64,000 bases of DNA from an uncultured Bacilli bacterium (GCA_934087065.1 CAKOIS010000004.1:1-64000), one strand, 5' to 3'; counted from the first letter of the stretch, positions 43,990-53,532 are shown. Made by a program: numbers and translations. Notes: generated by a model from the letters alone, not told the origin.

Positions 43990-44469
43990 CTAAAATGGTA
44001 AATCATCATCACTAAGTGACACTTCACTACCAAAATCTTTAAAAGGGTCGTCATTACTAACATCTACTCCTGTTTCAGGACTTGGTTGATCCATATAAAC
44101 AGAACTTGTTGTATCAACATAAGCATTAACTGGACTACTCTCATTATTATCTCTTTTAGAACCCATTAACTCAATTCTATCAGCAATAACTTCAGTAACA
44201 TATCTTTTACTTCCATCTTGAGCATCATAACTTCTAATTTGAATTCTTCCATCAATACCTATTTGACTACCTTTAGTTACATACCTTTGAACAACATTAA
44301 CTTGAGGTCCAGTAACTTGTACAGGTATAAAGTCAGCTTCAACAACACCTTCTCTATTCTTAAATGTTCTATTAACAGCAACTGTGAAATTAGCAACAGA
44401 ATTACCATTAGTAAATGCTCTAATTTCAGGGTCTCTTGTTAATCTTCCTACAAGTACTACTTTATTCAT
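43990..44469 (-). CDS. ssb: Single-stranded DNA-binding protein
   Basis: SSB coats single-stranded DNA and recruits repair and replication partners. The 159-residue protein has the OB-fold start MNKVVLVGRLTRDPEIRAF, the VVEADFIPVQVTG and KGSQIGIDGRIQIRSYDAQD strands, a low-complexity linker and the acidic tip SDDDLPF that binds partner proteins. Length is normal for Bacilli SSB. It starts 4 nt after rpsF ends. Confidence 0.97.
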   Translation of the reverse strand: MNKVVLVGRLTRDPEIRAFTNGNSVANFTVAVNRTFKNREGVVEADFIPVQVTGPQVNVVQRYVTKGSQIGIDGRIQIRSYDAQDGSKRYVTEVIADRIELMGSKRDNNESSPVNAYVDTTSSVYMDQPSPETGVDVSNDDPFKDFGSEVSLSDDDLPF

Positions 44470-44473
44470 AATA

Positions 44474-44761
44474 CTACTCTTCCTCCTTAATGATTAAATG
44501 TCTTAAAATTCTTTCGTCTATTAAAGCTTTTCTATCAAACTCTTTAACAGCCTTACTTTCACATTCAACATTAAGTAAATGATAATAACCTCTTACTTGT
44601 TTCTCAATTTCATAAGCTAACTTCTTTTGACCTAAATCTTTACTATTTAAGATTTTACCACCCATATCAGTAATAATACTTTCAAAAGACTTAACTACGT
44701 TAGCTACTTCTTCTTCAGCGATATCAGCTTTTACAATGAACATGATTTCATATTTATTCAT
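44474..44761 (-). CDS. rpsF: 30S ribosomal protein S6
   Basis: This 95-residue S6 has MNKYEIMFIVKADIAEEEVA, GGKILNSKDLGQKKLAYEI and RGYYHLLNVEC, with no long tail. The ribosome site is AAGGAGGTG. It is first in the operon. The leader between the promoter and ATG (about 44762-44825) holds a GCTTCA-TGTGAAGC hairpin. Firmicute rpsF leaders often bind S6:S18 to regulate the operon, but I cannot confirm that motif here. Confidence 0.97.
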   Translation of the reverse strand: MNKYEIMFIVKADIAEEEVANVVKSFESIITDMGGKILNSKDLGQKKLAYEIEKQVRGYYHLLNVECESKAVKEFDRKALIDERILRHLIIKEEE

Positions 44762-44827
44762 TTCATTTCACCTCCTTATGGTCTATTGGCTTCACATGAA
44801 GCAAGGAAGATTTCTCTTCTCACAAGT

Positions 44828-44856
44828 ATTCTACCACAACTTAAAACATTAATCAA
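44828..44856 (-). promoter_or_regulatory. Promoter of the rpsF operon
   Basis: On the minus strand TTGATT (44851-44856), 17-nt spacer, TAGAAT (44828-44833). Confidence 0.65.
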
Positions 44857-44865
44857 TAGCATTTT

Positions 44866-44893
44866 AAAAGAAAAAGCAAGCTAGTTAGCTTAC
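44866..44893 (-). terminator. Intrinsic terminator of the large surface protein gene
   Basis: GTAAGCT-AACT-AGCTTGC (one T-G pair) followed by TTTTTCTTTT on the minus strand. Confidence 0.65.
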
Positions 44894-44957
44894 TTATACC
44901 TAATTATTAAATATAATACTTAATAAGATCACAAAGTAAAGTACACATATATCATAC

Positions 44958-47639
44958 CTAATTCATTACATATGGATCACTTTGTGTTCCACTTCCTGTT
45001 ACTGTTATATCAGACTTTAAAGCCATAACTGGAGAATAAGCATTTGCATTAGTCACTGAAGCACCAGCACCACCGTTTCCTAAATACCCTGGTCCATCTA
45101 CATAGAATACGTAACTAGTATCCGCAGGATTAGGATTTATTAGCCATTGTAATTGTTGAGAACCTTGATATAACCAGTTGTTATTATAACATGCATATAT
45201 GTTACTATATTTACTTGGCATATTTGTTCTTACACAATCACTCGCTAGTACAGCATATCCATAATCACTTGGATATGTTAACCCTACGCTTCCAATATAT
45301 GTTGCAGTGCTAGAAGAACTTGGTCCTATGCTTCCTTTACTTTCCAGTACCCTCTCCATTTTATATAAATCTGCTGATGTATATGATGTATATGAGTTTG
45401 ATGTACCCAAATACATCTTGTAATTCACGGTGTTTTTAAAGTTAGTCAAACTATAATTAATTAATGTGTTTCTAGAAATGGTTGACGTCGGGTAATAATT
45501 TAAACTAGTACCTAAATTATACAAAGAAGTTGGATAATTATTTCGTTCATAATACTTTCTTACTCTTATTACATTTTCCCCATTTTCTCCATCTGGAAAT
45601 AATCCTATAATTCTCCATAATTCTTTAGTTCCATTATTTTCCATATAAATATAGTTATTTGGGTCACTACCTTCATATCTATATCCATTTTCATTTACTG
45701 CATTTGTTTGAATTAATGTTGCTAATGATGTTCCATTTTTCTTAAATGTTATTGAACAACTTTTTGCACTTATTATATTGCTTATTGTGTAAGTATTACC
45801 GCTTAATGTTCCACCACATGTATCTGTTTCAAGTTCTGCTTTATAACCTGAATTAGGTGCTACAGTAAATTTTGCATCTTTACCTTCTTCAACAAGTACT
45901 GTACCTGTACCACTTCCGCTATTAACATTTAAATTAACTTCATAAGTGTTAACTGGTACTGCTTCTATAATATAAGGATTTTCTGCACTTCCATCTCCAG
46001 TTTTATATATGTTGCCTCCATTAATTGAAATCACTGGTCTTACAGCTAAAACATTTGATAAAATAATAAGTGGAGATCCAATTCTACTAATTTCTACATT
46101 TTTTCCACCTAAGCCATAAACATTCCCGCGATATTGAGTTGATACTCCTTCAGGAGTTAATAACCAGCTCCACAAATCACCAGTAAGATTTTTGCTTAAG
46201 CTATTGTTTGAATACCACACTTTTTCATTTTTTTCATGATACAATCCTCCAGCATAAACAGCTTCATCTACTGTCATTAAAGAAATAGAATACTTTAAAT
46301 CACCATTTCCAGTGTTTGTATTTAAAACGCTAAAACTGTCTTCTTTTGACGCACAAGAATAAGTAGGATTACTATTATTTCCAATTGTTTTTATTCTATC
46401 ACTAGCAGAAAAGCTTGTATAATTTCCAGGTGTTTTATAATTATCATAAGAACTGTTTACTGATATACTTCTATCTTGGCAATAAACTGATTCTTGACTT
46501 ATATAACTATTTAATTTCAATAAATGTTTGTTATACCAACTATCTATATAATTTTTAATTACACTTGAGTTTTCATTTGTTCTGTTATTTTCTAAACTTC
46601 CTTTAGTTCCATACATATACCCAATATTTAATGGATCAGCTTCTTCAAATTCACTAAACACTGACGTTCCAATATAGCCTTTTTCTGTATCTGAACTTGT
46701 TCCTGAATATAATAATCTTATACTACCGTCTTGGTTTGATCTTATTATTCTCCAATACATTGGATCACCTTTTTTAGCAATTTGAACACTTCTACAATTA
46801 GCCATTTCGTATTTAACTCCTCTAGAAGTAATCTTATATGAACTACATTCTGCCATTGTAGAAAACTCTTTTTGAGAAACAGTAAACACATCCCCAGTAT
46901 CTACATTCTTAAAATCACCTAAAATTGTAGTCTTATCTTCTTGCCACTCTCCAAACTTTACCCAGTTATTTCTAGCATCTCCTGCAAAGTAATACACATC
47001 AGTATTATTTTCTTTTGCTTTATATAGTGTATTTACATTACTTTCAGTGTATATGTTACTAAAGTCTGTTCTAGTTTTTATTGTTGGGTTATCAGCTAGT
47101 AACTTATCATATATTTTAGGTTTCCCTGTACTTTCTTCAATAGCTAAAGTCCCACCTAGTTTCTTCCCCATATCACTACTTTGATCTTCCTCTATACTTA
47201 CGTATTTAAATTCTACTTGATATGTTTGCTTACTTCCCTTTGGAATTACTACATCATATGCTAAAACTACATCTTTTGATGTTTCTGTTTTAATTACATT
47301 TAAATAGTTATCCATATTGTATCCAGTATCACTTGTTATTTTATACTGAAGTGTATTTATACTTTCAAACGTATTAACTAACCCCTTTAATAAAATATTA
47401 TAGTTAAAATCTTCTTTACTATTATTAGTAATTGTAAATGTTTTAACATTATTCCATCCAGGACTTATTGTTTCATCAGCTATACTGGAAGTATCCGTAA
47501 AAGTTATCGCAACATTCTTTGCTACTAAGTTTATATCTTTGGGGTTACCAATTACTCTTGCTGCGAAAAACGCAAGACTACAACTTATTGTAACTATTAT
47601 TAAAGTTGTTACTATTACTCCTAAATCTATTTTTTTCAT
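44958..47639 (-). CDS. Large surface protein with two lectin-like (DUF6273-type) domains
   Basis: This 893-residue exported protein has a membrane/signal helix (about 5-28) and a TasA-like beta region (30-165). The first DUF6273-like domain (about 170-565) holds YYFAGDARNNWVKF, MYWRIIRSNQDGSIRLLYSG and WSWLLTPEG...LAVRPVIS. A Cys-paired beta module (about 567-640) and a second such domain (about 645-893: ELWRIIGLFPDG, YSPVMALKS) follow. The first domain is clearly related to the protein at 2596, but its matching patch is AT-rich with normal codons. I chose ATG 47639 after GGAAGTGG. It is divergent from an RHH regulator gene. Ligand unknown. Confidence 0.72.
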   Translation of the reverse strand: MKKIDLGVIVTTLIIVTISCSLAFFAARVIGNPKDINLVAKNVAITFTDTSSIADETISPGWNNVKTFTITNNSKEDFNYNILLKGLVNTFESINTLQYKITSDTGYNMDNYLNVIKTETSKDVVLAYDVVIPKGSKQTYQVEFKYVSIEEDQSSDMGKKLGGTLAIEESTGKPKIYDKLLADNPTIKTRTDFSNIYTESNVNTLYKAKENNTDVYYFAGDARNNWVKFGEWQEDKTTILGDFKNVDTGDVFTVSQKEFSTMAECSSYKITSRGVKYEMANCRSVQIAKKGDPMYWRIIRSNQDGSIRLLYSGTSSDTEKGYIGTSVFSEFEEADPLNIGYMYGTKGSLENNRTNENSSVIKNYIDSWYNKHLLKLNSYISQESVYCQDRSISVNSSYDNYKTPGNYTSFSASDRIKTIGNNSNPTYSCASKEDSFSVLNTNTGNGDLKYSISLMTVDEAVYAGGLYHEKNEKVWYSNNSLSKNLTGDLWSWLLTPEGVSTQYRGNVYGLGGKNVEISRIGSPLIILSNVLAVRPVISINGGNIYKTGDGSAENPYIIEAVPVNTYEVNLNVNSGSGTGTVLVEEGKDAKFTVAPNSGYKAELETDTCGGTLSGNTYTISNIISAKSCSITFKKNGTSLATLIQTNAVNENGYRYEGSDPNNYIYMENNGTKELWRIIGLFPDGENGENVIRVRKYYERNNYPTSLYNLGTSLNYYPTSTISRNTLINYSLTNFKNTVNYKMYLGTSNSYTSYTSADLYKMERVLESKGSIGPSSSSTATYIGSVGLTYPSDYGYAVLASDCVRTNMPSKYSNIYACYNNNWLYQGSQQLQWLINPNPADTSYVFYVDGPGYLGNGGAGASVTNANAYSPVMALKSDITVTGSGTQSDPYVMN

Positions 47640-47693
47640 ATATACCACTTCCATCTATATTATTTACATATTCTAACAAAATTATTATAACAT

Positions 47694-47729
47694 TTCTATG
47701 AGATTTTTTCAACATACTTTCTCATAGAA
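47694..47729. repeat. 10-bp inverted repeat between divergent genes, candidate operator
   Basis: TTCTATGAGA (47694-47703) and TCTCATAGAA (47720-47729) are exact reverse complements with a 16-nt spacer, between the surface protein and the ribbon-helix-helix gene. Confidence 0.6.
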
Positions 47730-47787
47730 TATTTTAATATAACATACATTAAATATTTATGGTATCTTTTAATAGGAAGGTGAGAAC

Positions 47788-47985
47788 ATGAAGGATATAA
47801 TAAAACCAACAAAAAAGAAAAATGAAACAGTTTATAAATCTTTATATATTAAAGAAGATTTAGTTAAAAAGCTAGAAATAATAGCAAAAGAACATGATAC
47901 ATCTTTTAATAATGTGGTTATAAGTTTATTAGAATATGCTTTAGATGAATTAAAAGCTGAAGAAGAAACTTTAATTAAAGAATAA
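47788..47985 (+). CDS. Ribbon-helix-helix (CopG/Arc-like) DNA-binding protein
   Basis: In this 65-residue protein, residues 16-60 fit the ribbon-helix-helix fold: a beta strand ETVYKSLYIKEDLVKKLEII, then a second helix after DTSFNNVVISLLEYAL. The N-terminus is basic and the C-terminus acidic. No toxin gene follows, so it is more likely a transcription regulator than an antitoxin. The ribosome site is GGAAGGTGAG. The candidate operator upstream could be its target. Confidence 0.8.
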   Translation: MKDIIKPTKKKNETVYKSLYIKEDLVKKLEIIAKEHDTSFNNVVISLLEYALDELKAEEETLIKE

Positions 47986-48016
47986 GAATTAGTAAAAGAC
48001 TCTAATTCTTATTTTA
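47980..48016 (+). terminator. Intrinsic terminator of the RHH gene
   Basis: AATAAGAATTAG and CTAATTCTTATT form a perfect 12-bp stem around TAAAAGACT, then TTTT. The TAA stop is in the stem. Confidence 0.85.
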
Positions 48017-48111
48017 TTAAATTTCCCATATTTTCAAGAAAAATCAAGCATATTTACACTGCAAACTTGTTTTTTCGTGCATTTTGCCCGAATTTACAAG
48101 TTACACACAAA

Positions 48112-48146
48112 AAAAATATCAAGTGTTAATAACCTGATACTTATAA
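48112..48146 (-). terminator. Intrinsic terminator of the DUF975 gene
   Basis: AGTATCAGG pairs with CACTTGATA imperfectly on the minus strand, followed by eight T residues. Confidence 0.6.
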
Positions 48147-48149
48147 ACA

Positions 48150-48872
48150 TCAACTCTCTTTAATTGCTTTTAGTTCTTCATAATACATAGTTTCTGCTAC
48201 ATAATAATATGGAAGTACATAAATTATTGGGAATATGAATAAACATAATAGCGCCCATCCAATAAAACTTAATTGAAATACAAAGTAGTCCCATTTGTAC
48301 CCATACATCATATCTTTACTTTTCTTTATAATAGCCATTGCATCAGTGTCTTCTCCGTCAATAAATATAAAAGTACTCATTGAATAACTTAAACCCGCTA
48401 TTATTCCAGGTATTACAAATAGTAAACTCCATAAAGCTGTAAATATGCTAATTAATATAGAAAGTAATATAATAGTCCACATTCTTTCTTTATAGAACTT
48501 AAATAAATCACTAATGTCAAAACTCTTATCTCTTACTATATTTAAAACATAATAACTTACTCCAGCAGTTAAAGGAATACTAATAAAACCGTAAATCGCG
48601 TCCATCACATTATAATAAACATTATTATAAATTTCAATTTTAGCCCCATCAACTAGTCCACCAAAGAAACCAAATAAACTACTAATAGCCATAACTACTA
48701 AAAGTGCTTGCCATATATTCCACATATTACCGTTAAGTTTTTCTTTCGCAGCCTCTTTTAATCTAGGTCTATTAATAATCCCATTCTTACTAAATCTAGT
48801 TCCTTCTTTATCACAACATTCACATTTACCATTCACTAGTTCTTTTCCACACTTACTACAAAACTTTTCCAT
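48150..48872 (-). CDS. DUF975 membrane protein with N-terminal zinc ribbon
   Basis: In this 240-residue protein, residues 1-21 hold CSKCGKELVNGKCECC, a short zinc ribbon. Residues 25-235 hold the DUF975 pattern: five or six hydrophobic segments, LKEAAKEKLNGNMW, LFVIPGIIAGLSYSMSTFI and DTDAMAIIKKSKDMMYGYKW. DUF975 proteins are common in Firmicutes and of unknown function. The ribosome site is TAGGAGG. It follows ychF by 9 nt. Confidence 0.87.
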   Translation of the reverse strand: MEKFCSKCGKELVNGKCECCDKEGTRFSKNGIINRPRLKEAAKEKLNGNMWNIWQALLVVMAISSLFGFFGGLVDGAKIEIYNNVYYNVMDAIYGFISIPLTAGVSYYVLNIVRDKSFDISDLFKFYKERMWTIILLSILISIFTALWSLLFVIPGIIAGLSYSMSTFIFIDGEDTDAMAIIKKSKDMMYGYKWDYFVFQLSFIGWALLCLFIFPIIYVLPYYYVAETMYYEELKAIKES

Positions 48873-48881
48873 AATGTCCTC

Positions 48882-49982
48882 CTAAACATTAAATCTAAAG
48901 TAGCAAATATCCCCGTCTTGCATAACATATTCTTTTCCTTCAAGTCTAGCTTTACCTGCTTCCTTAACTTTAAGTTCACTTCCACAACTAATTAAATCTT
49001 CATAGCTCATTACTTCTGCTTTAATAAATCCTCTTTCAAAGTCACTATGTATAATTCCAGCACACTCTGGTGCTTTCATACCCTTTTTAAAAGTCCAAGC
49101 TCTAACTTCGTCACTTCCTACAGTAAAGAATGTAGCTAGCCCTAGAGTATCATAAGTAACTTTAATTAGTTTATCTAGTCCACCCTCTTCTATTCCAAGC
49201 TCACTTAAGAATATTTTCTTTTCTGAGTCCTCTAACTCAACTAATTCACTTTCTATCTTAGCGCACATAAGAATAACTTCACATCCATCATTCTTAGCAT
49301 ATTCTCTAACTTTATCAATATACTCATTATTTCCAGTTACTAAATCAACTTCATTAACATTAGCTAAATATATCATAGGTTTCATAGTAATAAAATTAAA
49401 TGGTTTTAATATCTCTAGTTCATCTTCTTCAAATTCATGATGTCTTAACACTTCTCCACTAGATAAAATATCCTTACACTTTTCCATTAACTCTACTTCT
49501 TTTAAAGCATCTTTATCTCTACTAGTTTCTGCTTTCTTCTTTATTCTATCAATCCTATTACTAACTATCTCCAAATCACTCATAGCTAGTTCCAAATTAA
49601 TTATTTCTATATCCCTAATAGGGTCAATATTTCCTTCAACATGAATAATATCTTTATCAACAAAACATCTTACTACATGTATTACTGCATCAACTTCTCT
49701 TATATGACTTAAAAACTTATTTCCAAGTCCTTCTCCACTACTAGCGCCTTTAACTAGCCCAGCTATATCAGTAAACTCATACTGTGCACCAATACACCTT
49801 TCGGGCATATACATTCTCTCTAACACTCCAAGCCTTTCATCAGGTACTGTAACAGTTCCTAAATTCGGATCTATTGTTGCAAAAGGATAATTAGCTGCTA
49901 ATATATTTTTTTTAGTAATAGCATTAAATAAAGTACTCTTCCCTACATTAGGCATACCTATAATTCCCGCTTTTAAAGCCAT
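48882..49982 (-). CDS. ychF: Redox-regulated ATPase YchF (Obg-like)
   Basis: YchF is a ribosome-associated ATPase in the Obg family. The 366-residue protein has GMPNVGKSTLFNAIT (about residue 9), DIAGLVKGAS, the coiled insert around SNRIDRIKKKAETS, the ATP-specifying NVNE motif in place of NKxD, and the C-terminal TGS domain (RAWTFKKGMKAPECAGIIH). ATG 49982 is preceded by AAGGAGG. Length is normal. Confidence 0.97.
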   Translation of the reverse strand: MALKAGIIGMPNVGKSTLFNAITKKNILAANYPFATIDPNLGTVTVPDERLGVLERMYMPERCIGAQYEFTDIAGLVKGASSGEGLGNKFLSHIREVDAVIHVVRCFVDKDIIHVEGNIDPIRDIEIINLELAMSDLEIVSNRIDRIKKKAETSRDKDALKEVELMEKCKDILSSGEVLRHHEFEEDELEILKPFNFITMKPMIYLANVNEVDLVTGNNEYIDKVREYAKNDGCEVILMCAKIESELVELEDSEKKIFLSELGIEEGGLDKLIKVTYDTLGLATFFTVGSDEVRAWTFKKGMKAPECAGIIHSDFERGFIKAEVMSYEDLISCGSELKVKEAGKARLEGKEYVMQDGDICYFRFNV

Positions 49983-49995
49983 TTTCAAAACCTCC

Positions 49996-51522
49996 TTAAT
50001 ATGTTAATGTTGGATAACTTCCAATACCAATAGGTAACCCTGTAATATAGAACCCTAATATTAAAATTACCCACATAACTAACATCACTACTAAATAACT
50101 TCTTAAATATTTAAAAGTTCCAAACAATGTTACTTTATCATTCTTATCATATTTTATTAAAAGAGCTAAATATATAACAAAATAAGGTGTAAGTGGCGTG
50201 AATGCCATACTTATACTAGAACCTGCTACATATATTATTTGTGCAAACTCTGGACTAATACTTGAATTCATTAATGCTGGTACTACTGTACTAGACATAA
50301 TCTTCCACTTACTTAAAAGTCCAGTATATATAAGTCCACTTAATATACATATTACAAATAATAACAAGATTAACCCGATTCCACTAAATTTAAACACATT
50401 TATTAAGTTAGTAAGAAGTGCTACAAATACAAGTCCTATATTACTTTTATCAAATGTATTAATAAATAAACTAGCTACAAATATTAAAACTAATATATTA
50501 CCAATACCATCTAAACTATAACTTAAACACTCACTTATTTCCTTATCCCCCTTAACTGTTTTAGCAACACTCGCATAAGTAAATCCAGCTATTATAAACA
50601 AGAATGTAACTATAAACACAAAACCTTGATTAAATAAACTATTACTTCCAAATAGTTTATCAATATAATGTGTTTGACTTGCATCCAACAAGCCTCCACT
50701 TAAAGGTAAACCAGGTATTATCATATAAATAATGATTAATATGTATAGTATAGATGCACCCATACTACATACAAATCCTCTTAATTCTCTTTTACTAAAA
50801 TTAACGTTATCTAGTGTTTCTACTTCATCAAATTCATACTTACCCAAACTAGGCATTATTGTTTTTTCTGTTACTCTAGTAAGCAAAATAGAACCAGCTA
50901 TTATTGCAACTAACATAATAAATAATTGAAAGAATATACCTATTTCATAAGTACTATCTATGACTTTAGCACTACTTACAGTTAATGTAAGTAAACTACT
51001 TTCTATACTAGTTAAAAACACATTTATTCCAGTACCAAAGCAAATACCTGCAAAACTAGCGATTATTCCTCCCAAAGGATTTCTATGTCCATATTTAAAC
51101 AACATCGCGCCTATTGGAAGTAAAAGCACAAACCCAATATCTCCAAATAAACTTGATATAATACTTAGTAATATTAATATATATGTAATACTGTTTTTCC
51201 TAAAACTTTGAGTTATCAAAGTAAAGAACGTTCTAGCTAAACCTGTTTTCTCTAACACACCAATACCAATAAGAATAATTATTAAATTACCTAGAGGTGC
51301 AAAATTAACAAAGTTATTTACTGTACTAGTAAGTATATACTTTATTCCATCAAAACTAAACAAATTCTCTACTTGTATTACATTATTCTGAATAGTGCTA
51401 GTATATTGATTAACCGTACTATATTCAGCTTGAAAATTAAATAAAGATAACACAAAGCTAAGAAGCATTACTCCAATTGTAAGCAATATAAACACAAAAA
51501 CAGGATTTCTCTTATTTTTCAT
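49996..51522 (-). CDS. AbgT-family transporter
   Basis: This 508-residue carrier has about twelve hydrophobic segments. AbgT proteins export or import p-aminobenzoyl-glutamate or related molecules. Typical are FNFQAEYS in the first loop, the FGDIGFVLLLPIGAMLFKYG and GINVFLTSIESSLL segments, and the AGSSISMAFTPLTPYFVIY block near the C-terminus. ATG 51522 lies within the last codons of the DUF951 gene (11-nt overlap), with GTGGTGG upstream. The substrate is not known. Confidence 0.87.
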   Translation of the reverse strand: MKNKRNPVFVFILLTIGVMLLSFVLSLFNFQAEYSTVNQYTSTIQNNVIQVENLFSFDGIKYILTSTVNNFVNFAPLGNLIIILIGIGVLEKTGLARTFFTLITQSFRKNSITYILILLSIISSLFGDIGFVLLLPIGAMLFKYGHRNPLGGIIASFAGICFGTGINVFLTSIESSLLTLTVSSAKVIDSTYEIGIFFQLFIMLVAIIAGSILLTRVTEKTIMPSLGKYEFDEVETLDNVNFSKRELRGFVCSMGASILYILIIIYMIIPGLPLSGGLLDASQTHYIDKLFGSNSLFNQGFVFIVTFLFIIAGFTYASVAKTVKGDKEISECLSYSLDGIGNILVLIFVASLFINTFDKSNIGLVFVALLTNLINVFKFSGIGLILLLFVICILSGLIYTGLLSKWKIMSSTVVPALMNSSISPEFAQIIYVAGSSISMAFTPLTPYFVIYLALLIKYDKNDKVTLFGTFKYLRSYLVVMLVMWVILILGFYITGLPIGIGSYPTLTY

Positions 51523-51697
51523 TTTCCACCACTTTCTTAAGTTTCTTTTCAAACTCTAATCTATCCATCATTATAGTTCTACCACAATTAACACATTTAA
51601 GCTTGATATCAACACCAAGCCTAACTATCTCCCATAAGTTAGTACCACATGGATGCGCTTTTTTCATTATAACTATACTTCCTATACCATATTTCAT
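51512..51697 (-). CDS. DUF951 protein
   Basis: This 61-residue family, found next to parB and ychF in Firmicutes, shows the canonical pattern GSIVIMKKAHPCGTNLWEIV, LKCVNCGRTIMMDR and a basic tail. The three Cys and His suggest a metal site; function is unknown. It starts 2 nt after parB ends. Confidence 0.95.
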   Translation of the reverse strand: MKYGIGSIVIMKKAHPCGTNLWEIVRLGVDIKLKCVNCGRTIMMDRLEFEKKLKKVVENEK

Positions 51698-51699
51698 AG

Positions 51700-52584
51700 T
51701 TAATCCCCTATTTCTATATTTAATATTTCTAATATTCTTTCTAAATCTTTATCACTATCATATGGAATTACTATCTTATTATTATTAATCTTAACCATAG
51801 TACCAATTTTCTCTCTCATGATACTCTGTACTATACTGTGTCTTTCATCCACTTGAATATGTTTCTTAATAGGAACCTTTTTAACAGAATTATTATCATT
51901 AATTATATCTTCTAACTCTCTTACACTCAAATTCTTATTTACAACATCTTGTGCTAAACTAAAGATTTCACTCTCATCTTCAAGTTTACTAAGACACCTT
52001 GCATGTCCCATAGTAATCTTATTATTTAAAACTAAATCTTGTACTTTACTAGGTAATTTTAAAATACCAAGAATATTAGTTATATGACTTCTACTCTTTC
52101 CTACTTTAGTAGCTAATTCTTCCTGAGTAATGTGCATAACTTCTATCATTTTCTTATATGCAAGAGCCTCTTCTATTATATTTAAGTTTTCTCTCTGAAT
52201 ATTCTCAAGAAGCGCTATGCTCATCATTTCTTCGTCATTAAAGTCTCTTATAATTGCAGGAACTTCACTAAGTCCAGCCATCTTAGCAGCTATACTTCTT
52301 CTTTCTCCAGCAACAATCTCATACCCTTTAATGCTCTTTTTAACAATGATAGGCTCTAATATACCATACTCTTTAATACTACTAGCAAGTCCCTCAAGTA
52401 ACTCTTTATCAAACACTTTTCTTGGCTGATAAGGATTACTTCTAAGTTCATTTAAATTAATCATTAGAATTTCATCTTTATTTGCATTATCTACAACATT
52501 CTTCTCAAACTCTTCTAGGTTAAAAGCTTCTCCACTAAATAGTTGTTCTAGCCCCTTCCCTAGTGCTTTTCTCTTGTTTTCCAT
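51700..52584 (-). CDS. parB: Chromosome-partitioning protein ParB/Spo0J
   Basis: ParB is a CTP-dependent DNA clamp that loads at parS and works with ParA in origin segregation. The 294-residue protein has GLEQLFSG, LRSNPYQPRKVF, GERRSIAAK (CTP-binding), the HTH TQEELATKVGKSRSHITNIL and a C-terminal dimer domain. I chose ATG 52584 (MENKRKALGKG). It overlaps the end of parA by 50 nt in another frame. No parS (TGTTTCACGTGAAACA) was seen in the window. Confidence 0.95.
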   Translation of the reverse strand: MENKRKALGKGLEQLFSGEAFNLEEFEKNVVDNANKDEILMINLNELRSNPYQPRKVFDKELLEGLASSIKEYGILEPIIVKKSIKGYEIVAGERRSIAAKMAGLSEVPAIIRDFNDEEMMSIALLENIQRENLNIIEEALAYKKMIEVMHITQEELATKVGKSRSHITNILGILKLPSKVQDLVLNNKITMGHARCLSKLEDESEIFSLAQDVVNKNLSVRELEDIINDNNSVKKVPIKKHIQVDERHSIVQSIMREKIGTMVKINNNKIVIPYDSDKDLERILEILNIEIGD

Positions 52585-53359
52585 TTCTTTCAATCACTTC
52601 CTTTGCTAAATTAATATAAGCTAAAGCTCCTCTACACTTTGGGTCATACTCCAAAATTGGTTTTCCATGACTTGGTGCTTCAACAAGTCTAACAAGTCTT
52701 GGAATAATAGTATTAAATACCTTCTCTTTGAAGAACTTCCTTACATCTTCAACAACCTCAAGCCCCACTAATGTTCTACCATCAAGCATTGTAAGTAAAA
52801 CACCCTCTATATCTAACTTTGGGTTAATCTTACTTTGTGTAAGTAAAATTGTATTTAAAAGTTGTGTAACCCCTTCAAGTGAATAATATTCACATTGTAC
52901 AGGTATTAATACACTATCACTAGCAGCAAGTGCATTAGTAGTAAGAACACCAAGTGCAGGTGGACAATCTATTAAAATATAATCATATCTGTCTCTTATT
53001 AAATCTATCTGCAACTTAAGTTGATCCCCTATTATAAAATCACTTTCTTTACTAGCCATTTGAATTAACTCTATTTCTGCTCCACTTAAATAAATCATAG
53101 ATGGAATAATAGATAAATTCTTAAATTTTGTTTTAATAATAGCATCTCTTATATCTGAGTTATGTGTAATAACATCATAGATACTCTTATTAATATTAGC
53201 TTTATTAAGACCTAGCCCAGTAGTACTATTACTTTGTGGGTCTAAATCTATTAATAAAACCTTTTTACCTAAATGCCCTAAAGCACTAGATAAATTTATA
53301 CTTGTTGTTGTTTTGCCTACCCCACCCTTTTGATTTACAAGTGATATAACCTTTCCCAT
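52535..53359 (-). CDS. parA: Chromosome-partitioning ATPase ParA/Soj
   Basis: ParA is a Walker-type ATPase that moves ParB-bound origins and in Bacillus regulates DnaA. The 274-residue protein has the deviant Walker A KGGVGKTTTS (residues 10-19), LLIDLDPQSN, YILIDCPPALG and IPVQCEYYSLEG. The C-terminal extension runs through the parB start. The ribosome site is GAGGTAG. Confidence 0.97.
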   Translation of the reverse strand: MGKVISLVNQKGGVGKTTTSINLSSALGHLGKKVLLIDLDPQSNSTTGLGLNKANINKSIYDVITHNSDIRDAIIKTKFKNLSIIPSMIYLSGAEIELIQMASKESDFIIGDQLKLQIDLIRDRYDYILIDCPPALGVLTTNALAASDSVLIPVQCEYYSLEGVTQLLNTILLTQSKINPKLDIEGVLLTMLDGRTLVGLEVVEDVRKFFKEKVFNTIIPRLVRLVEAPSHGKPILEYDPKCRGALAYINLAKEVIERNGKQEKSTREGARTTI

Positions 53360-53532
53360 AATACTACCTCGCTATAGAATATTTTAACACAAAAAACACT
53401 AACTTAAAAGAGATTATTAAAAACTTTCAAAATAATTTTTAATAAACCATATAATATTGGTTCACATACCTAAAATAAGAAATCACTTTTTTAACATAAT
53501 TATAAAAATTAATAAATATATTAATTTATACA

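Noticed and set aside
44958..47639. A second DGR variable region or a template repeat in the other lectin-like protein
   Set aside because: The corresponding C-terminal patches are AT-rich with ordinary codon endings and share no long match with 2690-2800.
47788..47985. Antitoxin of a toxin-antitoxin pair
   Set aside because: A terminator follows the gene and no small toxin ORF is adjacent, so regulator is the better call.
48060..48100. Hairpin AACTTGT...ACAAGTT between the RHH and DUF975 genes
   Set aside because: The arms are short (7 bp) with a long loop, and both flanking genes already have better terminators.
51700..53359. parS sites near parB-parA
   Set aside because: I looked for TGTTTCACGTGAAACA or close variants in and around these genes and saw none. 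They may lie outside the window.
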